DNA of 64,000 nt from an uncultured Clostridia bacterium. Lineage in GTDB: Bacteria > Bacillota > Clostridia > Oscillospirales > Ruminococcaceae. The stretch is taken from assembly GCA_947626755.1 (NCBI GenBank), contig CANQTP010000007.1, forward strand, positions 1 through 64,000, written 5' to 3'. Numbering within the stretch: the first letter of the stretch is position 1; each line of letters starts with the position of its first letter. The translations under genes and the position numbers were made by a program. Below are positions 9,101-16,471 of this stretch, one piece after another. The notes under the pieces were generated by a model. That model was not told the origin of the DNA, did not search any database, and saw nothing but the letters and a program-made list of their open reading frames with translations.

Positions 9101-9406
9101 TCCGTCCAGTTCCCCGCCGTCCGCAACAAGTTCAGCGGAATAACCCGCGTAGACTTCATCGGAATGGGCGGCATTTTCCGCAGCGGAGACGTCCTCATCG
9201 TCAAATCCCAGTTCGGAAAGCAGGTGTATATCCGCCAGACCCTGTTCGTCAAGGTACCGGGCGGAACTTTTTTTCATGTCCGAACCCGCCGCTTTTACGC
9301 CTGCAAAGAATCCGCTTCCTATTGCAATGATGGCAAGTATTGCCAGAAATCGACTTTTGGTGTTCTTCAGGCTGCGGACAGTGTTCAGGAATAGTCTTTT
9401 CTTCAT
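6194..9406 (-). CDS. large FtsX/MacB-type ABC transporter permease with extracytoplasmic coiled-coil repeats
   Basis: This 1070-residue permease has an N-terminal membrane helix (FLAILAIIAIGSGFFAGV) and a long extracytoplasmic region. Two FtsX-type membrane blocks follow, at about 545-690 and from about 925 to the end. Two heptad-like coiled-coil blocks (about 262-342 and 432-519) are built from units such as ELADGEREISDGEKEIADHE. This resembles the large putative ABC permeases of Firmicutes whose coiled coils project into the wall. Its ATPase partner is encoded 12 bp upstream. The substrate is unknown; MacB/FtsX families often act as mechanotransmitters rather than pumps, and the PASTA protein downstream supports a cell-wall role. 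Confidence 0.9.
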   Translation of the reverse strand: MKKRLFLNTVRSLKNTKSRFLAILAIIAIGSGFFAGVKAAGSDMKKSSARYLDEQGLADIHLLSELGFDDEDVSAAENAAHSDEVYAGYSAELVADGGELDGKILKVYSYDPDSGINKPYLVEGRLPEAPDEIIADERFFNASTPNVGDKIVLKTGDDREISDYLSNTEFTIVGKAKSPVYIAYERGNASIGNGVINGWLLIPEENFAYDIYTDVYISLAEADGVDPYTEEYENIVEKNTKVLEKLAETQIEHRKGIILDEAYEEIDDAKAELADAEKELADGEREISDGEKEIADHEKEIADGEAEIAENEAKLADAEKEIADGRKELADGEEEYNNGLEAVPALDGLAEYLNGIVAAYGNSSVTDENAVNEVVSTLETGGLFTVDDTLKQLLTAYMMTPPGYDDDAKTAAGQGISQYAAGISAQARELENTLAESRIRLDNAKTELDNAEAELASGRQEIEDAKQEIADGKAELEDAKAELADGKAELEDARTEIADGKQEIADAEQEAHDAVDDAEWYVFDREYNPYYSHYAEDCERVDAIAAVFPIFFILVAALVCWTTMTRMVEEQRTEIGTLKALGYSRFTIISQYILYAMAASIPGGFIGLLIGFNTLPRVIFVCYQSMYSQPYLISEFRWDYAIGCIVAACLCTGLSSLYASRQELVSCPAQLMRPKPPKDGKRILLERIGFIWKRLKFTTKVTYRNLFRYKARLLMTVIGIAGCTALLLTGFGLRESITAIVDRQYGDIFRYDAIAAVDDSDGEADYEAVSADCADSGIVSESKLVMQITEDIRNVDGDSYETYLLVPDTNDNFGDFIDLHERVGKAPVSLGGGVIIGEKLARLLGVSVNDRVYFGESTVPVAVDAICENYTFNYAYMTKETYNKLGMDGFSGNMFLLDMTDTERSDELSEKLLQNDDVLAVTYSEDGGDKFRDLVDSLSLIVVAIIVSAGALAFVVLFNLSNINVNERIRELATIKVLGFYDGEVAAYIYRENMVSTLMGTAAGLVLGIFLEKFVVKTAEVDAVMFAPGIPVYCFLAAAALTLAFALLVNITLYFRLKKIDMATSLKAIE

Positions 9407-9418
9407 GGACTCACCTCG

Positions 9419-10120
9419 TTACCACTCGATAGTTTCCACGGGAACGGGGTTTTCGTTCAGAGTGACCCGCGAGACTTTGCTGTTTTTTATCTTTATGACT
9501 CTGTCCGCCATGGGAGTTATTGCCTGATTGTGAGTTATAACGACTACCGTCATGCCCTTTTCCCGACAGGTGTCCTGCAAAAGTTTCAGGATCGTCTTGC
9601 CTGTATTGTAGTCAAGCGCACCTGTTGGTTCGTCGCAAAGCAGCAGCTTGGGAGATTTTGCCAGAGCCCTTGCAATGGAGACTCTCTGCTGTTCGCCGCC
9701 CGAAAGCTGTGCGGGGAAATTGTTTATTCTCTCTCCGAGACCCACCTGTCTGAGAACTTCCTCCGCGTCCTCTGCATCGGAACATATTTCCGTTGCAAGT
9801 TCAACATTTTCCTTTGCGGTAAGGTTCTGCACAAGGTTGTAGAACTGGAAAACAAATCCAATATCCTGACGGCGGTATCTGGTCATTTCCTTTTTTGAAT
9901 AGGCGGCAATATTCTTGCCGTCAACGAATATTTCCCCCTCGTCGCAGGTATCCATGCCGCCCAGCATATTCAGAACGGTGGTCTTGCCCGCGCCCGAAGC
10001 CCCCACGATAACGGCGAACTCTCCTTTTTCTATCTCGAAGCTTACGCCGTCGGAAGCAGCAATAGTAACTTCTCCCATTTTGTACCGTTTAAAGACATTT
10101 TTAAATTCAACAAAGCTCAT
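9419..10120 (-). CDS. ABC transporter ATP-binding protein (MacB/LolD type)
   Basis: The ORF is open from 10231, but the real start is the ATG at 10120 ([14 protein letters not shown]), with GAAAGGA 12 bp upstream. The longer form begins in the promoter region. The 233-residue protein has Walker [10 protein letters not shown], a Q-loop (FQFYNL), the signature LSGGEQQR, Walker [12 protein letters not shown] and the switch His (ITHN), typical of ATPases that energise FtsX-type permeases. It is the first gene of a five-gene minus-strand operon and presumably forms the complex with the permease that follows 12 bp later. Confidence 0.95.
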   Translation of the reverse strand: MSFVEFKNVFKRYKMGEVTIAASDGVSFEIEKGEFAVIVGASGAGKTTVLNMLGGMDTCDEGEIFVDGKNIAAYSKKEMTRYRRQDIGFVFQFYNLVQNLTAKENVELATEICSDAEDAEEVLRQVGLGERINNFPAQLSGGEQQRVSIARALAKSPKLLLCDEPTGALDYNTGKTILKLLQDTCREKGMTVVVITHNQAITPMADRVIKIKNSKVSRVTLNENPVPVETIEW

Positions 10121-10159
10121 TTGGGTAAAATATCCTTTCAGAAAAATATAATTATGATA

Positions 10160-10165
10160 ATTATA
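10160..10165 (-). promoter_or_regulatory. extended -10 promoter of the ABC transporter operon
   Basis: The minus strand has TGGTATAAT, an extended -10, 40 bp before the ATPase start. No good -35 hexamer is placed at 17 bp (TACACT), so activity may depend on the TGN extension. Confidence 0.5.
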
Positions 10166-10248
10166 CCATACTTTTCTTAAAAAGTGTATACAATTTTTAT
10201 GATTTTTTGTGATAATCAGGTGAAATTTCAATTATCCCCGCCCGCCGC

Positions 10249-10277
10249 TTGCAAAATATCGGAATATGTGATATAAT
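10249..10277 (+). promoter_or_regulatory. promoter of the GH25 muramidase gene
   Basis: TTGCAA (10249-10254) and TATAAT (10272-10277) are spaced by 17 bp. It diverges from the ABC operon promoter about 85 bp away. Confidence 0.75.
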
Positions 10278-10326
10278 GTTGTAAAATTGCTTTTTATGCG
10301 ATATTATAATAAACGAGGAATAAAAA

Positions 10327-11385
10327 ATGAGCGATATAAACGAAAAGATCCCCGAAACTGCGGCGGTCACCGAAACTGAACACTCTCCGCGGAAAAATAC
10401 GGCTAAAATTGCATTAAAGCCCGCAATGAGCATATTCTTCACAATGCTTGCGGTGATAATCTGCCTTGCGGCGGCGGTAATAATTCTTGCAGTCAGAGTG
10501 GGAAAAGCCGATGAGGAGGAAGAAATTCCCGAAGATGCCGAGGAAGTTTTCGTTCCCGTTGTCAATGAGCGGGTATACGATTTCTTCGACGAGGACGACA
10601 CCATTCTCTTTGACGATCCCACATACGGACAGATATGGCTGCCAACATTAAGCAACGTTCCCAAGCATACATATGACTACAGCGGGCTTAAACTTGAAAA
10701 CGGACGCTATACATACAGCGAAAACGGCGAAGTTATCTCCCGCACAGGAATAGACGTTTCTTATCATAACGGAAACATCGACTGGAACAGAGTCGCGGCT
10801 GACGGCGTGGATTTTGCAATACTCCGCGTGGGTTACAGAGGTTACGAAAGCGGACAGATCAACCTTGACTCAAATTTCCACAGCTATATAAACGGCGCAC
10901 TGAACGCAGGTCTTGACGTGGGAGTGTACTTCTATTCGCAGGCTGTGAATTCCGATGAAGCCATAGAAGAGGCAAATTTTGTCATGGAGCAGATCCACGG
11001 CTATGATGTAAAGTTCCCGATAATTTTTGACTGGGAGGTCACCGAAGAGGAAACTTCCCGCACCAACAATGCCGCGCCCCATGTAGTAACGGAATGTGCT
11101 GCGGCGTTCTGCGATACCATAACTGACGGCGGATATACTCCCATGCTTTACGGCAGCAGGAAATTTGCCCTTATGAAGCTTGATCTCAGCAAGCTCCCGA
11201 AGGTGGATTTCTGGTTCGCCGAATACAAGGACGGTCACAACGAACCCAGCTATCCATATAATTATCAGATTTGGCAGTACGCCAGTGACGGAAGCGTGGA
11301 CGGCATTGAAGGCGATGTTGATATGAATATCTGCTTTGCGGATTACGGCAGGACAATTCCTGCAGAAAATACAGACGAAACATAA
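10327..11385 (+). CDS. membrane-anchored GH25 muramidase (1,4-beta-N-acetylmuramidase)
   Basis: The protein has 352 residues: a cytoplasmic N-terminus, one membrane segment (about 33-57), an acidic linker, and a GH25 domain from about residue 138. The catalytic acidic residues appear in GIDVSYHNG (Asp143) and IIFDWEV (Asp235, Glu237). GH25 enzymes cut the N-acetylmuramic acid-(1,4)-N-acetylglucosamine bond of peptidoglycan. The absence of a signal-peptidase site suggests it stays tethered and acts on nascent or nearby wall. ATG at 10327 follows GAGGAATAAAAA. The epimerase-like gene follows 17 bp later and is probably co-transcribed up to the terminator at 12292. Confidence 0.92.
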   Translation: MSDINEKIPETAAVTETEHSPRKNTAKIALKPAMSIFFTMLAVIICLAAAVIILAVRVGKADEEEEIPEDAEEVFVPVVNERVYDFFDEDDTILFDDPTYGQIWLPTLSNVPKHTYDYSGLKLENGRYTYSENGEVISRTGIDVSYHNGNIDWNRVAADGVDFAILRVGYRGYESGQINLDSNFHSYINGALNAGLDVGVYFYSQAVNSDEAIEEANFVMEQIHGYDVKFPIIFDWEVTEEETSRTNNAAPHVVTECAAAFCDTITDGGYTPMLYGSRKFALMKLDLSKLPKVDFWFAEYKDGHNEPSYPYNYQIWQYASDGSVDGIEGDVDMNICFADYGRTIPAENTDET

Positions 11386-11402
11386 TTGAAAGGGTGTTTT
11401 TT

Positions 11403-12275
11403 ATGCAAACGGTCATTTCGTCCGAAAAATTAACAGCGGTGATCGACAGCTTCGGCGCAGAGCTTCATTCGGTAAAGGACAGCGGCGGAACGGAATATCT
11501 GTGGCAGGCTGATCCTGCGGTCTGGAAGCGTCACGCTCCCGTGCTTTTCCCGTTTATATGCAATACCGATTCCGGGGTCTACACCGTTGACGGGAAACAG
11601 TTCAGACTTGCAAATCACGGTTTTGCGCGGGATAACGAATTTGCCCTTGTTTCTTCGGAAAAGAGCGAAGCGGAATTTGTCCTGAGATCATCGGAAGATA
11701 CAAAGAAGCTGTATCCATATGATTTTGAACTGTACCTGAAATATTCCGTTTTGGGAAACAGACTCACGGTAAGTTACCGTGTAAAGAACACAAACGGCAA
11801 AGCGATAAGATTTTTCATTGGCGGACACCCTGCTTTCAGAGTTCCGATAAACAGCGGCGAAAGTTTTGAGGACTACTATGTGGAGTACGAAAAGCCCGAA
11901 ACTATAGTTCAGGAACTGAAAGACAAAAAAATAACCGTCCTTGACGGCGGAAAGACCGTTCCGCTCAGTCATGAACTGTTTGCAAATGATGTTTTCATGA
12001 AAGATAAGCCTGATTCATCTTGGGTGGCGCTTGTCAACAAGAACACGGGAAAAAGCATAAAGCTGCATTTTGACAGCAAAGGCTGCATAGCGGTATGGTC
12101 AACATATTCTTCCGACAAAAGCGTTACCGAAAAAGCGGAATTCGTATGTCTTGAACCATGGAGCAGCGTTCCGGTATATCTTTGCGGAAGCGAAGAACTT
12201 ACCGAAATGAAAAATGCTGTGGTTCTTGATGACGGAAAAGAATATATTTTCTCTTACGTTATTGAAATTGAATAG
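11403..12275 (+). CDS. aldose 1-epimerase family protein (LacX-like)
   Basis: The ORF track starts at a GTG (11394), but the ATG at 11403 (MQTVISSEKL) fits the GAAAGGG ribosome binding site better. The 290-residue protein shows galactose-mutarotase-superfamily features: an N-terminal GAELHSVKD strand, the HAPVLFPF motif, GGHPAFRVP with the catalytic His, and a late LEPWSSVP segment. This is the pattern of the LacX/YihR-like branch, which interconverts sugar anomers or binds phosphorylated hexoses in the cytoplasm. It lies downstream of the GH25 gene with no visible functional tie. The exact sugar is not deducible. Confidence 0.88.
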   Translation: MQTVISSEKLTAVIDSFGAELHSVKDSGGTEYLWQADPAVWKRHAPVLFPFICNTDSGVYTVDGKQFRLANHGFARDNEFALVSSEKSEAEFVLRSSEDTKKLYPYDFELYLKYSVLGNRLTVSYRVKNTNGKAIRFFIGGHPAFRVPINSGESFEDYYVEYEKPETIVQELKDKKITVLDGGKTVPLSHELFANDVFMKDKPDSSWVALVNKNTGKSIKLHFDSKGCIAVWSTYSSDKSVTEKAEFVCLEPWSSVPVYLCGSEELTEMKNAVVLDDGKEYIFSYVIEIE

Positions 12276-12291
12276 ATCAGAATAATACAAT

Positions 12292-12334
12292 AGATCCGTA
12301 CAAAGCTCCTCTGCTCTGTACGGATCTCTTTTCT
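12292..12334 (+). terminator. Rho-independent terminator after the aldose-epimerase-like gene
   Basis: AGATCCGTACA (12292-12302) pairs with TGTACGGATCT (12317-12327), followed by CTTTTCTTT. The converging repair operon ends at 12335, so the hairpin may also stop minus-strand transcription, though its T-tract on that side is poor. Confidence 0.88.
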
Positions 12335-12766
12335 TTATTCTTCGGGAGTTTCTTCAGGCTCGGAAGATGCCGCATTTGAACGCAGCTTATTCTGATACGC
12401 TTCGTTATCGAACCAATCGTCAAGCACCGTTACGGAGATCGAATATCCCGTTGCCGTCTCCACATACTCGGTTATTTCACCCGTTTTTATAAGTTCAACT
12501 ATCTTATCTGTGGAAAGATTCAGATACTTGCCCGCTTCTTCCTCGGTAAGATATTTTTTTTCGGAAATACCCATTTCCGACGGCACACTTACGGTGTTTG
12601 TAGAAGCTATCTGCTTTTCTTCAAGAGTCTTATTCAGCTTTCTTACTCCGCCGCCTATGTTTATCCCCGCAATAAGTATGCATATCCCGAGAAAAAGTGA
12701 TGCGACAAGCGTTGGATTTATGCCGCCCGAACGTTTTGCGGGACGCGCTCCCGATTGATTTGCCAT
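12335..12766 (-). CDS. single-pass membrane protein with excisionase/MerR-like helix-turn-helix
   Basis: The ORF is longer in the track, but ATG at 12766 (MANQSGARPA) has a perfect AGGAGG at 12780-12775 and follows the addA stop by 19 bp. The 143-residue protein has a basic N-terminus, one hydrophobic segment (about 18-36), a coiled linker, and a helical segment (YLTEEEAGKYLNLSTDKIVE, about 72-91). That segment resembles the excisionase-type HTH found in many small DNA-binding proteins. By the positive-inside rule the HTH would lie outside the cell, where it cannot bind DNA. It is the last gene of the sensor/repair operon. Function unknown. Confidence 0.75.
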   Translation of the reverse strand: MANQSGARPAKRSGGINPTLVASLFLGICILIAGINIGGGVRKLNKTLEEKQIASTNTVSVPSEMGISEKKYLTEEEAGKYLNLSTDKIVELIKTGEITEYVETATGYSISVTVLDDWFDNEAYQNKLRSNAASSEPEETPEE

Positions 12767-12785
12767 TGTATTTTCCTCCTCGTTT

Positions 12786-15700
12786 TTAGGATAGCTGCAC
12801 CGGCACCGTCTCCCCCAGCGCGAACGAATACAGGTATGCTTCCCTGACTTCCTTGCCGTATATCTTTGACAAAGCCGCCGCATACAGTTTTATCTGCAAG
12901 CTGTATCTTTCCGTAAGTTCTTCGGGAGAATCCACCCTGTCGGTCTTATGATCCACAAGAACTATCCCGCCGTTTTCCTCAAAAAAGCAGTCGGCTGTTC
13001 CCTGTATCATACTATCATTATTATACTCCTTAAATCTTTCGCCGTCAAGGGAAATATCGGACTTTTTGACTAAAAATTTCTGTTCGCGTCTTATAATGTC
13101 GGATCTTTTCATTCGCTGATACAGTTCCGACCTGAAAAATCCCGAGATCTGCCTTTTGTTCAGGCTCTTTACTTCTTCTGCGCTCATGATCCCTATCTCT
13201 GCAAGCCGCTCCGCTTCTTTGGAAATATCGTTTTCCGCAGCGGCATAGTCCGCATACTGCATGAACGTATGCAGTGCCGTTCCTCTTTCCGCAGCCGTAA
13301 GACCGTTTTCCTCTGCAAATTCGGGACGGCGCAGCACGAATTCTTCCTCCGCGCCGCTTTTGGCAATTTCCGTTACCGTCATTTTTGCAGGCTGTGCCGT
13401 CCCTTCCCCTTCATAAGAAAATGCGAAAAGCTTTTTAAGAGCATTCACCTTATCTGCATCGGGTTTTGCAGTTCCTTTCACTTCCGTTTTTACTGTAGAA
13501 TTTTTCATATCCTGAACGATGGTTTTAACTTTTACCTCGCCGATATCTGTAACTTTTTCTTTTTTATCCCAGTCTTTATCCGCAATGAACATTGCTTCCG
13601 CTATCCATTCAAGCATGGATCCCGCTTTTCCCGCTGCTTTCGCATATGCATTATTGTACGTTTCAATATATTCCTTTGCGGAAGAAATTTTCTTTCTGAT
13701 CTTTTCGTTGTCGGGAATAGTTATAAAAAGCTGTTCCTTTGCCCTTGTAAGAGCAACATAAAGCAAACGCATTTCCTCACTGACAGAATTTCTGCCGTTT
13801 ACCGAAGAGATTACAGATACGGGAAACGATTTATATGCCCGGAACTTGTCTCTTTCCTGTATCTTCAGAGCTATGCCGTATTCTGAATTCATCTGTATGC
13901 GTTTTTCCTGATCCTTCGTATTGAATTCTGTCGATGTTCCGCACAGGAACACGAACGGATATTCAAGTCCTTTTGATTTATGTATGGTCTTTACCGAAAC
14001 CGCATTATCTCCCGCAGAAACGGAAGATGCCATATTCATGTCCGCACCGCGGCGGATCATGTTATCGGTATATCTTACAAATCCCGAGATCCCGCCGCCC
14101 GAATTTTTCTCATAGCTTTCCGCAATGTCAAGCAGCAGCCGCAGATTTGCTTTTTTGACGTTTCCGTCCTTGTACGTCTGAACGGTGGACAGCAGATCTG
14201 TGCTGTCGTATATCGTGCGGATAAATCGGTCAAGCTTCTGGGAAGCGGCACAGTACCGCAGTTTTTCAAAAGTTTTCATAAATCTTTCAAGCTTTGCAAA
14301 AAGCCCTTCGGATATTACGATGCCGTCAGTATCCTTTTCCATTATCGCTCTTATCTTGTTAAAGAACTTTTTCTCATCTTTTTTCACAAGCGAAACTACA
14401 GCCATATCGTCGGCGCTAAGCATGAACATCGGGGACATCAGCACCGCGGTAAGCGGTATATTCTGCATCGGATCGTCCACCACCGACAGCATACTCATAA
14501 GCGCGGAGATCTCCCTTGAACGCAGATAGCCTTTCGGTTCTTCCGCATGGGCTTTTATGCCCATTTCCGCAAGAGCTTTTACATACACTTCCGACTTTTT
14601 ATTGCTTCTCACAAGTATGCAGAAATCTCTCGGCTCGCAGGGACGCGAAGTCTTACCTTCATATACTTTTTTCACGCCAAGCATTGAATGTATCTTGACG
14701 GCAGCAGCATATGCCTCCGATTCCGCAAAATTATTATCCTCTTCATCTTCCTGCTGCTCGGGATCCTGTTTTTCCGACTCCTGCTGTTCGGGATCCTGCT
14801 TCTCCGACTCCTGCTGTCCGCCATCGGAAGCAGAATCATCTGCAGTATCTTTTGCGGCAGAGGAACTGTCGGGAACAATTATTATCTCAGTGTCTCTTTC
14901 GGCTTCTTCATAATCCGCTCCGTAAACAAGCTCCTCAGCGGCAGTATAGTCAACATCTCCCACCGATACGGACATAAGATTCTTGAATACAAAATTCACA
15001 AATCCTATAACTTCCTTGCTGCTGCGGAAATTCTTATTCAGAAGTATTTTTACATTCGGCTTGTATTCGCCGTTCTCGCTGTATTCTTCGGCAATACTCA
15101 GAGCGTTCTTGAAAAGCTGCGGGTTGGCGAGCCTGAATCTGTATATCGACTGTTTGATGTCTCCCACAGTAAACAGATTCGTTCCGCCCCGCTCCGCAGT
15201 GCCGTCCTTGGAAAGCATTTTGAATATCAGATCCTGATTGTCGTTTGCGTCCTGAAATTCGTCTATCATCACAACGGAATAATACTCCGAAAGTTCTTTT
15301 GCAAGTTTTGTCTTTACGATCTTTCCTTTATCATCTTTTTCCGCAAGAAGAGCTATTGCAAGCTGTTCCGCATCGGAAAAGGAAAGGGCGTTCTTTTCGT
15401 TTTTGAGTCTGTGCAGTTCATCGTCAAAACATCTTACCATTTCAAACAACGCTTTTAATATTTCCGCGTGTTTTTTGTAATCGTCATTTATTTCTTCGAT
15501 GGTAAAAAGCTTTGAATTGAATACTTTGATCTTTGATTTATAGTCGTTTCTCTTTTTCAGTAGCTTGCTTCTGGCTTCCTTCTGCTCCTCGGTAAGTTCG
15601 TCTTTTTTTACTCTTTCTATCTGAGAAAAATCTCCCGCGTTTTTTGAGAATTTCTTATTCCAGTCCTGATCCTTACGCGCATTTTCCTTCATTGCCGAAA

Positions 15701-16457
15701 CTATTGAAGCATCATTTTCTATCGCCTTGGAATCGCTTACTTTATTTTTATATTCTTTATCAAGATTTGAAAATTTACTATGCATTTCTTCGTAAAAATC
15801 ACATACATATTCCTCGTATATCTTTGCAAAAGCATCGTTTTTTTCCGAAAATCCCGAAGCGTAAAAATCTTCCCATTCCTTCATTTTATCTTTATAGAAC
15901 GGCAGGGACACAAGAAATCTGTAGACCGACAGCAGCGTTTCTTCCAGTTCGGTGTCGCCTCTTGAGGAACTGCTGAAAAAGTCGCAGAGCATTTCCATCG
16001 TGTCGGGTCTTTCCGCATAGAATTTTTCAAAAGTGTTCGCCGCCGCGTTCCGCATAAGCACAGAAGCTTCCGCATCATCAAGTATGCGGAAGCCCGCCGA
16101 AATATCCAATGACTGAACATTTTCCCTTATCATATCAAAGCAGAATGAATGTATGGTTGAAATTTTCGCAGTCTGCAAAAGTGTCTGCTGACTGCATAGC
16201 CATGTATTGCCCGGATCTTCCGCAAGGCGCTCCGAAAGCTTGCTGTAAAGTCTCTGCTTCATCTGCAGAGCCGCATCGTTCGTGAACGTCACCACCACAA
16301 GCCTGTCCGCAGGAGTCTTGTTTTTCTTATCGGAAAGTATCCTTACAAGACGTTCCACCAGAACGGAAGTTTTGCCGCTTCCTGCCGCAGCCGAAACGAT
16401 TATCCCCATGCCGTCCGCATTTATTGCATTTTCCTGCTCGGGAGTCCAATTACTCAT
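12786..16457 (-). CDS. addA: AddA helicase-nuclease subunit
   Basis: AddA, with AddB, resects double-strand breaks and loads RecA after Chi recognition. The start is ATG at 16457 (MSNWTPEQ): AAAGGAG is 9 bp upstream, whereas the upstream ATG of the track ORF abuts that site. The 1223-residue protein has Walker A AAAGSGKTS near residue 25, motif II IDEFQD, further UvrD-type motifs (LLYVALTRAKEQL), and a C-terminal RecB-family nuclease with IVLVDHKTD. A 30-bp in-frame tandem repeat encoding ESEKQDPEQQ lies near residues 550-575, in a non-conserved acidic insert. addB ends 14 bp upstream. Confidence 0.97.
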   Translation of the reverse strand: MSNWTPEQENAINADGMGIIVSAAAGSGKTSVLVERLVRILSDKKNKTPADRLVVVTFTNDAALQMKQRLYSKLSERLAEDPGNTWLCSQQTLLQTAKISTIHSFCFDMIRENVQSLDISAGFRILDDAEASVLMRNAAANTFEKFYAERPDTMEMLCDFFSSSSRGDTELEETLLSVYRFLVSLPFYKDKMKEWEDFYASGFSEKNDAFAKIYEEYVCDFYEEMHSKFSNLDKEYKNKVSDSKAIENDASIVSAMKENARKDQDWNKKFSKNAGDFSQIERVKKDELTEEQKEARSKLLKKRNDYKSKIKVFNSKLFTIEEINDDYKKHAEILKALFEMVRCFDDELHRLKNEKNALSFSDAEQLAIALLAEKDDKGKIVKTKLAKELSEYYSVVMIDEFQDANDNQDLIFKMLSKDGTAERGGTNLFTVGDIKQSIYRFRLANPQLFKNALSIAEEYSENGEYKPNVKILLNKNFRSSKEVIGFVNFVFKNLMSVSVGDVDYTAAEELVYGADYEEAERDTEIIIVPDSSSAAKDTADDSASDGGQQESEKQDPEQQESEKQDPEQQEDEEDNNFAESEAYAAAVKIHSMLGVKKVYEGKTSRPCEPRDFCILVRSNKKSEVYVKALAEMGIKAHAEEPKGYLRSREISALMSMLSVVDDPMQNIPLTAVLMSPMFMLSADDMAVVSLVKKDEKKFFNKIRAIMEKDTDGIVISEGLFAKLERFMKTFEKLRYCAASQKLDRFIRTIYDSTDLLSTVQTYKDGNVKKANLRLLLDIAESYEKNSGGGISGFVRYTDNMIRRGADMNMASSVSAGDNAVSVKTIHKSKGLEYPFVFLCGTSTEFNTKDQEKRIQMNSEYGIALKIQERDKFRAYKSFPVSVISSVNGRNSVSEEMRLLYVALTRAKEQLFITIPDNEKIRKKISSAKEYIETYNNAYAKAAGKAGSMLEWIAEAMFIADKDWDKKEKVTDIGEVKVKTIVQDMKNSTVKTEVKGTAKPDADKVNALKKLFAFSYEGEGTAQPAKMTVTEIAKSGAEEEFVLRRPEFAEENGLTAAERGTALHTFMQYADYAAAENDISKEAERLAEIGIMSAEEVKSLNKRQISGFFRSELYQRMKRSDIIRREQKFLVKKSDISLDGERFKEYNNDSMIQGTADCFFEENGGIVLVDHKTDRVDSPEELTERYSLQIKLYAAALSKIYGKEVREAYLYSFALGETVPVQLS
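14740..14815 (-). repeat. 30-bp in-frame tandem repeat inside addA
   Basis: On the minus strand the units encode QQESEKQDPE twice, followed by a third partial QQEDEED. The nucleotide copies differ at only a few positions, so this is a recent or actively maintained microsatellite-like repeat that keeps the reading frame. Confidence 0.85.
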
Positions 16458-16471
16458 AGTCCGCATCTCCT

